A DNA stretch of 64,000 nt from Staphylococcus sp. ACRSN (GCF_022346615.1 NZ_JAKRNS010000003.1:1-64000); one strand, 5' to 3'. Positions 27,956 through 38,251 are shown, numbered from the stretch's first letter. The notes: generated by a model from the letters alone, not told the origin. Numbers and translations are program-made.

Positions 27956-28405
27956 ATGTTACGAAAAATATATGGAATAAATGAAGTTCCGTTTGAATTA
28001 TTGTTAACGGCTGATCCTTCTGAGAAACATTTGAAAAAAAGCTTAGAAGAAGGTAATTGTTATGTGCTAACTGATAAAGATAATGTTATAGGTAGTTTTA
28101 TTATTAAACCATTATCAATAGATAGTTTGGAAATCACAAATATTGCAATTGTTGAAAGTAAACAAAATCAAGGGATAGGAAAATATCTAATTGATAAAAT
28201 TTGTAAAATATCTTTAGAAATGGGATATAGCACTGTAATCGTTGCAACAGGCAATTCTAGTATTGGTCAATTGGCATTTTATCAAAAGGTAGGATTTCGT
28301 ATAGTTGATATTGAATTTGATTATTTTACAAGAAATTATAGTAAGCCTATTTATGAAAATGACATTCTTTGTAGAGATTTTATTAAATTAGTTAAATTTC
28401 TTTAA
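27956..28405 (+). CDS. GNAT family N-acetyltransferase
   Basis: A 149-aa GNAT-fold enzyme expected to transfer acetyl from acetyl-CoA to an unknown amine. The acetyl-CoA motif A is IAIVESKQNQGIGKYLIDKI (Q-x-x-G-x-G form), followed by GYSTVIVATGNSSIGQLAFYQKVGF, the C-terminal motif. AAGGGGAG is 6 bases before the ATG at 27956 and only 3 before an ATG at 27953, so the later one is preferred. Confidence 0.82.
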   Translation: MLRKIYGINEVPFELLLTADPSEKHLKKSLEEGNCYVLTDKDNVIGSFIIKPLSIDSLEITNIAIVESKQNQGIGKYLIDKICKISLEMGYSTVIVATGNSSIGQLAFYQKVGFRIVDIEFDYFTRNYSKPIYENDILCRDFIKLVKFL

Positions 28406-28537
28406 CCCCTAAATTATATACAGTATTATTTTAAAAAATAGCTGATGATAAATTTAAGTATAAAACAGCTTTCTATAAATAATATTGTATGCTAAATTAA
28501 ATAAATAAAATCAATTCGTTAGGATGTTGTATGTTCA

Positions 28538-28780
28538 ATGAATAACATGAATTATAAATATATTAAGATTATATCAGATATCATTGGTTGGATATCTTGT
28601 ATGGGTATTTTGGTAACGCTAATTTTAAACTTTTATTATGAAACCAGTGAAACAGTCCTGTTTAATGTTGGTTTTAAAATAACTGATACATCATTAGTGT
28701 ATTTCTCAATTTTTGTAGTGATCTTGTTTTTAAGTGTTACTATCTCACATTTTGCTAAAAAATTTGTATCAAACCACTAA
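28538..28780 (+). CDS. Small hypothetical membrane protein, 80 aa
   Basis: Two hydrophobic segments (about 10-30 and 52-72) suggest a small two-helix membrane protein with a basic C-terminal tail. The ribosome site is weak (AGGATG about 12 bases upstream); the second ATG at 28547 is an alternative start. A strong terminator lies 10 bases downstream, which supports a real transcript. I recognise no family. Confidence 0.55.
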   Translation: MNNMNYKYIKIISDIIGWISCMGILVTLILNFYYETSETVLFNVGFKITDTSLVYFSIFVVILFLSVTISHFAKKFVSNH

Positions 28781-28790
28781 TCTTAAAAGA

Positions 28791-28826
28791 AAAATGCCAA
28801 ATATACATAATTTGGCATTTTTTTGT
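28791..28826 (+). terminator. Intrinsic terminator, possibly bidirectional
   Basis: A 12-bp stem AAAATGCCAAAT / ATTTGGCATTTT followed by T, between two convergent small membrane-protein genes. Confidence 0.87.
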
Positions 28827-28844
28827 ATAGTCAAAACGAGATAA

Positions 28845-29084
28845 CTATAAATGATTTTTTATTAAATAAATTATCAGTAATAGAACGACAAATGAAAGTA
28901 TTAGTAAACAAATTGAAAATATTTTCATCCTTAAATGTTGTTTTTTAAAGGCTCTTATTTCAAAACTTTCCATTGAATCAAAATTAAGTGAATGTTTATA
29001 ATGATGCTGATTAATAAAACTATAGCAACTCGTAGTAATTAAAAATAAGCTTACACAACTCATAATTATAATGAAATAAATCAT
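28845..29084 (-). CDS. Small hypothetical membrane protein, 79 aa
   Basis: Two hydrophobic segments (about 2-22 and 52-75) flank a polar loop. The ATG at 29084 is chosen because AGGGGA lies 7 bases upstream; a longer reading from 29102 would place that site inside the frame. It converges on the 80-aa gene at a shared terminator. No family recognised. Confidence 0.6.
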   Translation of the reverse strand: MIYFIIIMSCVSLFLITTSCYSFINQHHYKHSLNFDSMESFEIRAFKKQHLRMKIFSICLLILSFVVLLLIIYLIKNHL

Positions 29085-29257
29085 GACAAAATCCCCTGAC
29101 ATCTAACTTTAGGTAAATACATAAAGTGCTATTTTACTGATTATACCTATAATTTTATATTGTTCTTCACAATTTATTATAATTAAAATGTTGTGCAAAA
29201 TCAAAATGAATGTTATGATTCATTGGATTCACAATTTAAACTTAGGAGTGAAATGAT

Positions 29258-29506
29258 ATGGGATTCATAATAATGATTATTGTTGGTGGGCTAATAGGTT
29301 GGCTAGCTGGCGTAATTCTTGGTAAAGATATTCCTGGTGGAATTATTGGAAATATCATTGCTGGTTTAATTGGTTCAGCGATTGGTAGTAAATTATTAGG
29401 TACATGGGGTCCTGTATTAGGAGGAGTTCCAATTTTACCTGCTTTAATCGGTGCAATTGTTTTAATTTTAATCGTGTCACTGATTATAAAGGCGCTCAAA
29501 AAATAA
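29258..29506 (+). CDS. GlsB/YeaQ/YmgE family stress membrane protein
   Basis: An 82-aa very hydrophobic glycine-rich protein with two or three membrane helices. The repeated GWLAGVILGKDIPGG and GNIIAGLIGSAIG pattern is characteristic of the transglycosylase-associated (YeaQ/GlsB) family, often stress-induced. TAGGAGTG precedes the ATG. It is monocistronic, with a terminator. Confidence 0.85.
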   Translation: MGFIIMIIVGGLIGWLAGVILGKDIPGGIIGNIIAGLIGSAIGSKLLGTWGPVLGGVPILPALIGAIVLILIVSLIIKALKK

Positions 29507-29524
29507 ATTTAGAAATTTATAATT

Positions 29525-29568
29525 AAAAAAGGCATCGGCTCAAAAAATTGAGTCGGTGTCTTTTAATT
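29525..29568 (+). terminator. Intrinsic terminator
   Basis: A 16-bp stem with two G-U pairs (AAAGGCATCGGCTCAA with TTGAGTCGGTGTCTTT) and a T tract. Confidence 0.85.
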
Positions 29569-29895
29569 TATTATCTGTTTAACGATTTAAATGATTACTG
29601 GTATATTGCAATCTACAATTTTATATAAACTATATTATTTGATATGTTTTGTTGTTCTGTATGTTCTGTTATTTTTTGATGATACTTTTATTAAAACTTC
29701 CATTCAAATGGTTGGTAAATAAAACCATTATTTTTATTTACGTTCAGTTCTTTCGACACTTAAGTTTTGTTACTTATTATGCCTTGAAAGTACATAATCG
29801 TGATGAATATATTTCAATATAGAAAAATGAATTTGATATCCTGTCAAATAGAATAAAACAAGTTATAATAATGAATGAGATGGAGGAATGTTAAC
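29569..29895. other. Intergenic region upstream of menE
   Basis: AT-rich, with no clear promoter pair and no supported small gene. Confidence 0.35.
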
Positions 29896-31287
29896 GTGGA
29901 ATTTTGGTTGAAAAAGCAGGCAGAAATTAATGGAGATGGGATATTTTTAGATGATGGCAACGTACGATATAACTTTTATGATACGTATCAATATGCCTCA
30001 AAATTGGCATTTGTTTTATCAAAACTTAATCGAAATCGTATAGGGTTATATATTGATAATACGATTAAATCTGCTTTGCTTATTAATGCATGCTGGGTGG
30101 CAGGTATAGAAATTGCATTATTAAATACAAGGCTAACAAAGCGTGAAATGCAGGATCAAATGGCATCTGTAGAAATCGATACGATTATAACGATAAATGA
30201 TTTGAAAATTGATGGTTTTCATATTGCAAAGTTTGAAAGTCTTGAAGCTGAAATAGCTGAACAGTATTTTGAGACAACATTTTCTTTAGAAAATATCGCA
30301 TCAATTATGTTTACATCTGGTACAACTGGTCCGCAAAAAGCAGTGCCACAAACATTTTCAAATCATTATGCAAGTGCATTAGGGTGTAAAGAAAGTTTAG
30401 GTTTTAATGGACAGACTAAATGGTTGTCGGTATTGCCTATATATCATATTTCTGGATTAAGTGTGCTCCTAAGAGGATTGATTGAAGGTTTTACAGTTCG
30501 TTTAGAAAAAAAATTCGACACGATCTATATGCTCAAAATCATAAAAGATGAACATCCTACACATGTTTCACTTGTTCCACAAACTTTAAAATGGTTAATG
30601 GAAGGTGGATTAACTGAACCTTATCAAATTGAAAAAATATTGCTAGGAGGAGCGAAATTATCTAGTTCGCTAATTGAACAGGCATTAAGTTACAATTTAC
30701 CTATATACAATTCCTTTGGAATGACGGAAACATGTTCACAGTTTTTAACAGCTTCACCAGACATGTTAAAAGACCGTTTTGATACTGTAGGAAAACCAAG
30801 TGGAAATATTGCTGTGAAGATTAAAAATCCAAATGATCAAGGTCATGGAGAGTTGTTAATTAAAGGGGATAATGTAATGAAGGGTTATTTATATCCTAAG
30901 CATATATCTAATACGTTTGATGAAGAAGGTTATTTCAAAACTGGCGATATTGCCGAAATTAATCATGAAGGATATGTTATGGTTTATGATCGTCGCAAGG
31001 ATTTAATTATAAGTGGCGGAGAAAATATTTACCCTTACCAAATAGAAACGATTGCTAAACAGTATCCGGGTATTGAAGATGCATTATGTATAGGAATGAA
31101 AGATGATGAATGGGGAGAGGTTCCTATGCTTTATTATGTTTCGAATTATGAAGTGTCAAACGAAGATTTAATGCGTCATTTTGAAAATAATGTAGCGAAG
31201 TTTAAAGTACCTAAACAATTTAATCATGTAAAATCATTACCCTATACATCAACTGGAAAATTGCAACGGAATCGTTTTAAAAAATAA
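29896..31287 (+). CDS. menE: o-Succinylbenzoate-CoA ligase
   Basis: A 463-aa ANL-superfamily enzyme that activates o-succinylbenzoate to its CoA ester in menaquinone synthesis. The AMP-binding P-loop is [17 protein letters not shown]; further motifs are [35 protein letters not shown] and the C-terminal catalytic Lys in TSTGKLQRN. The GTG at 29896 is chosen: GGAGG lies 9 bases upstream and the resulting N terminus (fMet-EFWLKKQ) matches the S. aureus protein as I recall it. A longer frame from the ATG at 29875 would overlap the ribosome site. It forms an operon with menC. Confidence 0.93.
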   Translation: MEFWLKKQAEINGDGIFLDDGNVRYNFYDTYQYASKLAFVLSKLNRNRIGLYIDNTIKSALLINACWVAGIEIALLNTRLTKREMQDQMASVEIDTIITINDLKIDGFHIAKFESLEAEIAEQYFETTFSLENIASIMFTSGTTGPQKAVPQTFSNHYASALGCKESLGFNGQTKWLSVLPIYHISGLSVLLRGLIEGFTVRLEKKFDTIYMLKIIKDEHPTHVSLVPQTLKWLMEGGLTEPYQIEKILLGGAKLSSSLIEQALSYNLPIYNSFGMTETCSQFLTASPDMLKDRFDTVGKPSGNIAVKIKNPNDQGHGELLIKGDNVMKGYLYPKHISNTFDEEGYFKTGDIAEINHEGYVMVYDRRKDLIISGGENIYPYQIETIAKQYPGIEDALCIGMKDDEWGEVPMLYYVSNYEVSNEDLMRHFENNVAKFKVPKQFNHVKSLPYTSTGKLQRNRFKK

Positions 31288-31299
31288 ACAGGAGTGCAT

Positions 31300-32304
31300 A
31301 TGAAATTACTCAAATTAGAACTTTATGAATATGAACAGGAGTTTAAGCATCCTATCAAAACACCGAAAATAAACTTGGATTACCGAAAATCGTTATTCAT
31401 AGGGCTTTATATGAGCAATGGGAATTGGTATTTTGGTGAATCTAATGCGTTTGAAACAAATTGGTATGCCAATGAAACAATTGAGGACGTAAAAGGTAAA
31501 GCAATACAATGGTTTGAATTGAATCATAATAAAGATTTTTATGATTTGAAATCTGTGCAAAAAGCGTTAAATATGCTTGAACAATATCCGGCTACACGAA
31601 GTATGTTGGTTATGGCATTTTATCAAATGTTCAATCAATTAAACACATTTAACGTTCCATATGGTGCAACGATTAGTGGAATGTCTGAAGCTAATTTGAA
31701 ACAACTAATAGATACAAAACCACAAAGAGTTAAATTGAAATGGTCAGATAATATTTTAGAGGATGTACAAAAAATTCAAAATTTACCGATAAATTTACAA
31801 ATTGCTATTGATGCTAATGAAAGTTTAACGGATAATGAACAGAATAAATTAGCTCGATTAAGTGAGGAAAATATTCTTTATATAGAAGAACCTTTTTATA
31901 GCATGGAAAAGTTACAGAACTATTATGCATCGAATCTTCCTCCAATTGCATTGGATGAAAAAGCATCTTCTGAGAAAAATATCATTTCTGCTATTAAAGA
32001 TTTTAATATTAAAGTTATTATTATTAAGCCATTTAGATTAGGTGGCATTGATCGAGCGTTGTATTTAATTCAGTTAATTAGAGAATTAGGTGCAAAAGTT
32101 GTAATCGGTGGAATGTATGAGTTTGGATTAAGTAGATACTTTACTGCGATGTTAGCGCAGTATGCAGATTATCCAAGTGATATTACACCTGAAGGTTATT
32201 ATTTCAATCAAGATATTGTTGCAAATTCAGGTATATTAAAAGGAGGCTCAATAGAATTTGAACCTCCAAATGTACTTGTATCAAACATGAAACGGATATA
32301 TTAA
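31300..32304 (+). CDS. menC: o-Succinylbenzoate synthase
   Basis: A 334-aa enolase-superfamily dehydratase forming o-succinylbenzoate for menaquinone. Catalytic and metal-binding positions are visible: VKLKW (acid/base Lys), [22 protein letters not shown] and [11 protein letters not shown] (second Lys). CAGGAG is 5 bases before the ATG at 31300, 12 bases after menE. Its stop codon overlaps the yidD stop codon on the other strand. Confidence 0.93.
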   Translation: MKLLKLELYEYEQEFKHPIKTPKINLDYRKSLFIGLYMSNGNWYFGESNAFETNWYANETIEDVKGKAIQWFELNHNKDFYDLKSVQKALNMLEQYPATRSMLVMAFYQMFNQLNTFNVPYGATISGMSEANLKQLIDTKPQRVKLKWSDNILEDVQKIQNLPINLQIAIDANESLTDNEQNKLARLSEENILYIEEPFYSMEKLQNYYASNLPPIALDEKASSEKNIISAIKDFNIKVIIIKPFRLGGIDRALYLIQLIRELGAKVVIGGMYEFGLSRYFTAMLAQYADYPSDITPEGYYFNQDIVANSGILKGGSIEFEPPNVLVSNMKRIY

Positions 32305-32537
32305 TCTTTGGATGATTTCTTCTTTTTTAGTGGGACCGGATCGAATCCACCTTTGTGTAAAGGGTGGCATTTAAGTATACGTTTGATACCTAACCAAGTA
32401 CCTTTAAAAGGACCATAGACTACGATTGCTTCACGTGTATATTCTGAACACGTAGGATAAAACCGGCAAGTCGCAGGCGTGACTGGTGAAATATAATGTT
32501 GATAAATATAAATAAGTCCTAGGAAAAATTTTTTCAT
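32301..32537 (-). CDS. yidD: Membrane protein insertion efficiency factor YidD
   Basis: A 78-aa small protein that assists YidC-dependent membrane insertion. The family core is [20 protein letters not shown] and [16 protein letters not shown], including the conserved cysteines. GGAGG lies 8 bases before the ATG at 32537. The 3' end overlaps menC by 4 bases in a convergent arrangement. Confidence 0.93.
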   Translation of the reverse strand: MKKFFLGLIYIYQHYISPVTPATCRFYPTCSEYTREAIVVYGPFKGTWLGIKRILKCHPLHKGGFDPVPLKKKKSSKD

Positions 32538-32597
32538 ATAGTTTGCCTCCAACTAATAACTTAGCAGTGTTAGTTTAACATAGAAATAGGAAGAGTG

Positions 32598-33077
32598 ATG
32601 AGCGTGAAGTTTATAGATAAAGAAAATGATAATGTATATTTAACATATAAAAATGATAACGATAAGGCTGATGGGGAACACGTTCTAATTATTCCAAATT
32701 TTCAAGGGAAATTGTTATTTACGCAGCATAGTCAAAGAGGGATTGAGTTTCCAGGTGGTAAGATTGAACCGGGTGAAACAAGTGTAGAAGCTGCAAAAAG
32801 AGAATTGCATGAGGAAACAGGTGGAAATGCCAAAACATTTCATTATGTTGCGCAGTATTATGTAGAAAGAACTTGCGGCAAACGATTTACTAAGGATGTA
32901 TTTATGGCGATTGTAGATAGTTTAGAAGAACAACAAGATTATTTTGAAACGAAGGGACCGCTATGTTTCGAGCGAGTGTCCGACATTCCTATTGAAGAAA
33001 AAAGTTTTCTATTGGAAGATGCTGCGATTTTACAATGTTTAGAAAGAGTGATGGAGATTGGTTTTTATAAAAAATAA
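32598..33077 (+). CDS. ytkD: NUDIX hydrolase YtkD-like nucleoside triphosphatase
   Basis: A 159-aa protein with a complete Nudix box: G54-x5-E60-x7-R68-E69-x2-E72-E73-x-G75 (GGKIEPGETSVEAAKRELHE...). Bacillus YtkD hydrolyses damaged nucleotides such as 8-oxo-dGTP and removes RNA 5' phosphates. The start is uncertain among the ATG at 32598 and the GTG at 32604; AGGAAG at 32588-32593 supports either. The downstream hydrolase begins 5 bases after the stop. Confidence 0.85.
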   Translation: MSVKFIDKENDNVYLTYKNDNDKADGEHVLIIPNFQGKLLFTQHSQRGIEFPGGKIEPGETSVEAAKRELHEETGGNAKTFHYVAQYYVERTCGKRFTKDVFMAIVDSLEEQQDYFETKGPLCFERVSDIPIEEKSFLLEDAAILQCLERVMEIGFYKK

Positions 33078-33081
33078 ACGC

Positions 33082-33849
33082 ATGCCAGTTGAATCGTCAG
33101 AACATATATTTGAAGAGGTAACATATGTAGTGGACCATTTGAAAGTAAGAGGATTATTGATGAAACCAAAATTATCTGTAAAGCGCATAGTCATATACTT
33201 GCGTGGCGGTAAAGGTCAAGTTGGTAAGGTTAGAACTGGTCGACTAATGCAATTTGCAGATACAAATACCTTAGTGTTTGGACCATATTATCGAGGTAAT
33301 AATGGTAGTGAAGGTAAAGATGAGTTTTATGGTGGTGATTTGAATGATGTTCGAGAAGCAATACATATATTACATAAATCTTATCCAAATGCAGCCATCC
33401 ATATGATAGGTTTCTCTCGCGGTGGATTGCAAGGCTTGTTAACATTTCAGGACTTACCTGTATCTAGTTTGATTTTATGGGGAGGGGTATCAAATATACA
33501 TTTAATGTATGAGGAACGTGTTGATTTACGAGGTATGCTACGTCGAATGATTGGACACCCCAAAAAGCAAGCAGAAGCATATGAAAAGCGAGATGCTATT
33601 GCTCAAATTCATGAAAATAGCCCTCCAATATTTATTGTCCATGGTGGTAAAGATAAACAAGTTGGTATTCATCAAGCTAAATTTTTAGAAAATGAGTTGA
33701 AACGTATTGGCACTACATACCGAACATATTATCAAATGAGTGAAGGCCATGTACCTCGACCAGCGGCAATGAAATTAACATTAAATATAGTGAAGCAATG
33801 GATGACTGATGTCGAAAACAATCAGATAAAGCAAACTTATATGAATTGA
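33082..33849 (+). CDS. Alpha/beta hydrolase (S9/prolyl-oligopeptidase-like)
   Basis: A 255-aa serine hydrolase fold with an intact elbow G110-F-S112-R-G114, an acidic residue in HGGKDKQVG and the catalytic His in SEGHVPRP. The oxyanion region is YLRGGKGQVG. No Shine-Dalgarno site precedes the ATG at 33082, which sits 5 bases after the ytkD stop, so translation is probably coupled; a TTG at 33058 would give a slightly longer, overlapping product. Substrate unknown. Confidence 0.78.
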   Translation: MPVESSEHIFEEVTYVVDHLKVRGLLMKPKLSVKRIVIYLRGGKGQVGKVRTGRLMQFADTNTLVFGPYYRGNNGSEGKDEFYGGDLNDVREAIHILHKSYPNAAIHMIGFSRGGLQGLLTFQDLPVSSLILWGGVSNIHLMYEERVDLRGMLRRMIGHPKKQAEAYEKRDAIAQIHENSPPIFIVHGGKDKQVGIHQAKFLENELKRIGTTYRTYYQMSEGHVPRPAAMKLTLNIVKQWMTDVENNQIKQTYMN

Positions 33850-33873
33850 GAATAAAAATAATAATATAAGCAA

Positions 33874-33921
33874 TAAAAAACAGTTGAACTATAAAGGGAG
33901 CATAGTTCAACCGTTTTTAGT
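33874..33921. terminator. Bidirectional terminator
   Basis: A long stem (AAAACAGTTGAACTAT with ATAGTTCAACCGTTTT, one bulge) lies between the convergent hydrolase and pckA genes. Confidence 0.85.
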
Positions 33922-34013
33922 TAGTATACAAAGCGGACTATTATTAAATGGTTGTCTAAGTTAATTAAACAAATGATAGTTTTTACGTTTAACTTAGCTT
34001 TTCCAAAATGTTG

Positions 34014-35603
34014 TTATTTAAAACCGCCATTTTTTGCTATATCGGAAACATCTTCGCCAAATTTTTCAAAATTATGCTTGAAGCGATCAATTAAATCTTG
34101 TGCTTGTGCTTTATATTCATCAGATTTACTCCAAGCATTAATTGGATTTAATAATGTTTGTGGTACATCTTCAATGTGAATTGGAATGTTTAATCCGAAC
34201 ATATCATCTTTTATATATTCAGCATCTTTTAATTTACCTGTAATTGCTTGGTTAACCATTTGTCTCGTATAGTTTAAGCTAATTCGTCTACCAACGCCAT
34301 ATTTACCACCAGTCCAACCAGTGTTTACTAGATATACATCAACTTCGTGTTTATCAATTAAGTCACCGAGTAAATCAGCATATACTTTAGCGTTTAATGG
34401 TAAGAATGGAGAACTGAAACATGTTGAAAATGATGGTTCAGGTTCAGTTACACCGCGTTCTGTTCCAGCTAGTTTAGCAGTGAAGCCACTTAAAAAATGA
34501 TACATAGCTTGATCTTTTGTCAATTTTGAAATTGGAGGTAATACGCCAAATGCATCAGCAGTTAAAAAGATAATTGTATTTGGATGCGCAGCTTTTGAAG
34601 GTGTGACAATATTTTCAATGTGATTGATAGGGTAGGCAGCACGAGTGTTTTCAGTATAAGTATTGTCATCAAAGTCAACATCGCCATCTTCATCAACTAC
34701 AACATTTTCAAGAATAGTTCCATATTGTATTGCATTATAGATTTGAGGTTCTTTTTTATATGAAAGATTAATTGCTTTTGCGTAGCAACCACCTTCGATG
34801 TTAAAGATGCCATTATCATTCCAACCATGTTCATCATCACCGATTAATTTACGTGTTGGATCAGCTGATAATGTTGTTTTACCTGTTCCTGAAAGACCGA
34901 AAAATAATGCAACATCGCCTTTTTCGCCAACATTTGCAGAACAATGTATGCTCATAATATCATCTTTCGGCAAAAGGTAATTCATTACTGAAAAAATACC
35001 TTTTTTCATTTCACCTGCATATTCAGTACCACCTATTAAAATAACTTTGTGTTTAAATGAAGTGATGATAAATGTTTCAGAATTTGTACCATCTATTTCA
35101 GGATTTGCTTTAAAATGTGGTGCTGAAACAATTGTGAAATTTGCTTTGATTTCTTGAGCTTCTTCTTTAGATTTTGGACGTATAAACATGTTTTGGGCGA
35201 ATAAATTATGCCAAGCAAGTTCATTGATAACAGTTAATTTGAGTTGTGATGCTTCATCGCTACCTGCATAACCATTGAATACATAAAGTTCGTCCTTTTT
35301 ATCTAAATAGGCAAGAACTTTATCATATAAATTTAGAAAAGTTTCTTCTTCGATTGGTTGATTAATATTGCCCCAATCAATTGCATCTCTATAAGATGGT
35401 TCTGTTACTATAAATTTGTCCTTAGGTGAACGCCCAGTATACTTACCGGTCTTTGCATTAATTGCACCTAGTTCAGTTAGTTCACCTTCACCATTATTCA
35501 AAATTTTGTTATACAACTGTGTTGTTGAGAGTTGAAATAATGATGATGTTTTGCCCAAAATGTTTTCGATTTTATTAGTGTATGTGTATGTATCTACAGC
35601 CAT
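34014..35603 (-). CDS. pckA: Phosphoenolpyruvate carboxykinase (ATP)
   Basis: A 529-aa enzyme that decarboxylates and phosphorylates oxaloacetate to PEP, the entry of gluconeogenesis. The kinase P-loop is [14 protein letters not shown], followed by LIGDDEHGW (metal-binding), and the N-terminal site includes [14 protein letters not shown] lies 8 bases before the ATG at 35603, so the longer reading from 35618 is rejected. A near-consensus cre element at 35631-35644 just upstream indicates carbon catabolite repression by CcpA. Confidence 0.96.
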   Translation of the reverse strand: MAVDTYTYTNKIENILGKTSSLFQLSTTQLYNKILNNGEGELTELGAINAKTGKYTGRSPKDKFIVTEPSYRDAIDWGNINQPIEEETFLNLYDKVLAYLDKKDELYVFNGYAGSDEASQLKLTVINELAWHNLFAQNMFIRPKSKEEAQEIKANFTIVSAPHFKANPEIDGTNSETFIITSFKHKVILIGGTEYAGEMKKGIFSVMNYLLPKDDIMSIHCSANVGEKGDVALFFGLSGTGKTTLSADPTRKLIGDDEHGWNDNGIFNIEGGCYAKAINLSYKKEPQIYNAIQYGTILENVVVDEDGDVDFDDNTYTENTRAAYPINHIENIVTPSKAAHPNTIIFLTADAFGVLPPISKLTKDQAMYHFLSGFTAKLAGTERGVTEPEPSFSTCFSSPFLPLNAKVYADLLGDLIDKHEVDVYLVNTGWTGGKYGVGRRISLNYTRQMVNQAITGKLKDAEYIKDDMFGLNIPIHIEDVPQTLLNPINAWSKSDEYKAQAQDLIDRFKHNFEKFGEDVSDIAKNGGFK

Positions 35604-35630
35604 ACTCAATCCCTCCAAAGTTATTTATTT

Positions 35631-35644
35631 TGTAAGCCTTTACA
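35631..35644. promoter_or_regulatory. cre site (CcpA operator) for pckA
   Basis: TGTAAGCCTTTACA matches the cre consensus TGWAANCGNTNWCA at 13 of 14 positions and has palindromic ends. It lies at or just after the likely transcription start, downstream of a minus-strand -10 (TATACT, 35652-35657), where CcpA would block transcription. Confidence 0.75.
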
Positions 35645-35724
35645 ATTAAAAAGTATAACACATATGATTTATTAGTACACATCATTTTAAAGGGAATTTA
35701 AAATAAATATTAATAAATGTTAAA

Positions 35725-35753
35725 TTGACAATATATCTCATATTCGGTACTAT
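35725..35753 (+). promoter_or_regulatory. metK promoter
   Basis: TTGACA at 35725-35730 and TACTAT at 35748-35753 have a 17-base spacer. Transcription would start about 10 bases before the SAM riboswitch. Confidence 0.8.
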
Positions 35754-35768
35754 AGTGATTAACGGATT

Positions 35769-35938
35769 CTCTTATCCTGAGAGGCGGAGGGACATGGACC
35801 CAATGAAGCCCAGCAACCTCTTCTTAATACGAAGAAAGGTGCCAAACCGTTTGCAGACATATATCGTCTGAACGATAAGAGCGAATGGACGTATTAGGGC
35901 CTTCTCTCTATTTAATATAGTGATAAGGTCCTTTTTTA
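35769..35938 (+). promoter_or_regulatory. SAM-I riboswitch (S box) with terminator
   Basis: The P1 helix CTCTTATC (35769-35776) pairs with GATAAGAG (35874-35881). Inside are the conserved GAGGCGGAGGGA, GCCCAGCAACC and AAGGTGCCAAACC segments. The downstream hairpin AGGGCCTT / AAGGTCCT at about 35896-35934 ends in a T run. When SAM is plentiful, metK transcription should stop. Confidence 0.95.
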
Positions 35939-35991
35939 ATGAGCTCAACAGTATAGAGAATATTCGTAATTTAAAACTAAAGGAGCAAATT

Positions 35992-37188
35992 ATGACTTAC
36001 AATAGAAGATTATTCACTTCAGAATCTGTTACAGAAGGACATCCAGATAAAATTGCTGACCAGGTTTCGGATGCAATATTAGATGAGATACTTAAAGATG
36101 ATCCAAATGCTAGAGTAGCTTGTGAGACAACAGTTACAACTGGTATGGCTTTGATTTCAGGAGAAATATCAACAACGACTTATGTTGATATCCCTAAAGT
36201 AGTGAGAGAAACAATCAAAGAAATTGGTTATACACGCGCGAAATTTGGCTACGATAGCCAAACGATGGCGGTGTTAACTGCAATTGATGAACAGTCACCA
36301 GATATTGCTCAAGGTGTGGATACTGCATTAGAATATCGAGATGACTTAACAGAGGCTGAGATTGAATCCACAGGTGCAGGTGATCAAGGATTAATGTTCG
36401 GATATGCTACAAATGAAACAGATACGTATATGCCATTACCAATTTTCTTATCACATCAATTAGCTAAAAGGTTATCAGATGTCAGAAAGGATGGTATTTT
36501 AAACTATCTTAGACCAGATGGTAAAGTTCAAGTTACAGTTGAATATGATGAAAATGATGAGCCAAGTCGCATCGATACAATTGTTGTTTCAACACAACAT
36601 GCTGAAGATATTGAATTGGACCAAATTCAAAATGATGTTAAAGAACATGTCATTTATCCTACAGTACAAAAAGATTTATTAGATGATAATACGAAGTTTT
36701 ACATTAATCCTACTGGACGTTTTGTTATTGGTGGACCTCAGGGTGATGCTGGTTTAACTGGACGTAAAATTATTGTAGATACGTATGGTGGTTATGCACG
36801 ACATGGCGGTGGTTGTTTCAGTGGTAAGGATCCAACAAAAGTGGATCGTTCAGCTGCATACGCAGCACGTTATGTAGCAAAAAATATCGTTGCAGCAGGT
36901 TTAGCTGAAAAATGTGAAGTACAACTTGCTTATGCTATAGGTGTTGCAGAACCAGTATCAATTTCAATTGACACATTTAATACTGGCAAAGTAAGTGAAA
37001 GTGTATTAGTCGAAGCAGTTAGAACACATTTCGATTTAAGACCAGCAGGTATTATTAAAATGCTTGACCTTAAACATCCAATATACAAACAAACAGCAGC
37101 ATATGGTCACTTTGGACGTACCGATGTATTGTTACCTTGGGAAAAGCTTGATAAAGTCAACTTGCTGAAAGATTCTGTTCAGGCATAA
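35992..37188 (+). CDS. metK: S-adenosylmethionine synthetase
   Basis: A 398-aa enzyme that makes SAM from methionine and ATP. Conserved stretches are [20 protein letters not shown] (methionine/ATP site), [12 protein letters not shown], and the P-loop-like [24 protein letters not shown] at 35980-35985 fixes the ATG at 35992; the open frame upstream runs into the riboswitch terminator and is not coding. It is controlled by the S box just upstream and transcribed divergently from pckA. Confidence 0.97.
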   Translation: MTYNRRLFTSESVTEGHPDKIADQVSDAILDEILKDDPNARVACETTVTTGMALISGEISTTTYVDIPKVVRETIKEIGYTRAKFGYDSQTMAVLTAIDEQSPDIAQGVDTALEYRDDLTEAEIESTGAGDQGLMFGYATNETDTYMPLPIFLSHQLAKRLSDVRKDGILNYLRPDGKVQVTVEYDENDEPSRIDTIVVSTQHAEDIELDQIQNDVKEHVIYPTVQKDLLDDNTKFYINPTGRFVIGGPQGDAGLTGRKIIVDTYGGYARHGGGCFSGKDPTKVDRSAAYAARYVAKNIVAAGLAEKCEVQLAYAIGVAEPVSISIDTFNTGKVSESVLVEAVRTHFDLRPAGIIKMLDLKHPIYKQTAAYGHFGRTDVLLPWEKLDKVNLLKDSVQA

Positions 37189-37279
37189 TAATTTAATGTC
37201 AGTGTAGAGTTTACACTCGAATAAACAGGCGATTTCCATTATAATTAAGTTAGCGAACACATAAAGGAGCGTTATTGTT

Positions 37280-38200
37280 ATGAACTCATTGGGACCTTTA
37301 GAAATTGGTTTAATCGTGGCAATTATCGTAGCAATTATCGTAGCAGTTATTTGTTTAATATTATTTATTGCTGCTTTAAACAGTAAGAAGAAGGCACAAA
37401 AAAAGGTTGAAGAACAATATCAATCGAAAGAACAAAAATTAAAAGAATCACATGAAGAAGAATTAGAAAAAGAACGTATTGAAAATAAAAAAACAGTAAC
37501 AAAACAAAAAGAAGAGTATGATGCTGCGGTTAGTACTAAAGACAGAGAAATTGATGCATTAAAGCTATTCTCTAAAAATCATAGTGAATATGTAACAGAT
37601 ATGCGATTAATAGGTATACGTGAACGATTAGTTAACGAAAAGAGAATAAGACCAGAAGACATGCACATTATGGCAAATATCTTTTTACCTAGAAATGAAT
37701 TTAGCGACGTTCAGCATATTAGTCATTTAGTATTAACGCGAACTGGATTATATATCATTGATTCACAATTGTTAAAGGGTCATGTTTATAACGGTATTAG
37801 TGCAAATCAATTTAAAGATCAACCAGTAATTGAACAAGTATTTGAAACTTTAGATCTTGATAAACAAAAAGCACAAACTTTAGTACTCGATCAAAATGAT
37901 GACAAAAAATCATTGAATTTTGTAAATTATACAGAGCATATAAATGAAATTGAAAAACTTGCTGGAGATATTCAAACTGAATTAAATCTTAAGTTTACTC
38001 CAACTACAATTCTGTACTTTAATCCGAAAAATGAAGGTGCAGTGACGATTACCAACTATGCTCAAAGTTCAAATTCTAAGGTCCTAGTTGGACCTGAACA
38101 ATTAGATGAATTCTTTAATAAATTTGTTTTCCATGGTCGAATTCAATATACAGTTGAAGATTTACAGCGTATTATGGATGAAATTGAATCATTTAATTAA
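37280..38200 (+). CDS. Membrane-anchored NERD-like domain protein
   Basis: A 306-aa protein: an N-terminal membrane helix (about 8-33), a charged coiled coil (about 35-90), then a NERD-like domain (about 105-180) with FLPRNEFSDVQHISHLVLTR and GLYIIDSQLLKGHVY. In active NERD nucleases the last block carries an E-x-K pair; here it reads DSQ, so activity is uncertain. AAAGGAG precedes the ATG. The relatives in staphylococci are of unknown function. Confidence 0.68.
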   Translation: MNSLGPLEIGLIVAIIVAIIVAVICLILFIAALNSKKKAQKKVEEQYQSKEQKLKESHEEELEKERIENKKTVTKQKEEYDAAVSTKDREIDALKLFSKNHSEYVTDMRLIGIRERLVNEKRIRPEDMHIMANIFLPRNEFSDVQHISHLVLTRTGLYIIDSQLLKGHVYNGISANQFKDQPVIEQVFETLDLDKQKAQTLVLDQNDDKKSLNFVNYTEHINEIEKLAGDIQTELNLKFTPTTILYFNPKNEGAVTITNYAQSSNSKVLVGPEQLDEFFNKFVFHGRIQYTVEDLQRIMDEIESFN

Positions 38201-38251
38201 ATGTACTTACTGAAAGCGGCTTGAAAATAGAATATAATAATAAGCTTATAT

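Noticed and set aside
35920-35991. Longer N terminus for MetK starting within the riboswitch terminator
   Set aside because: It would start inside the T tract of the S-box terminator, lacks a ribosome site and extends beyond the family N terminus; the ATG at 35992 has AAGGAG.
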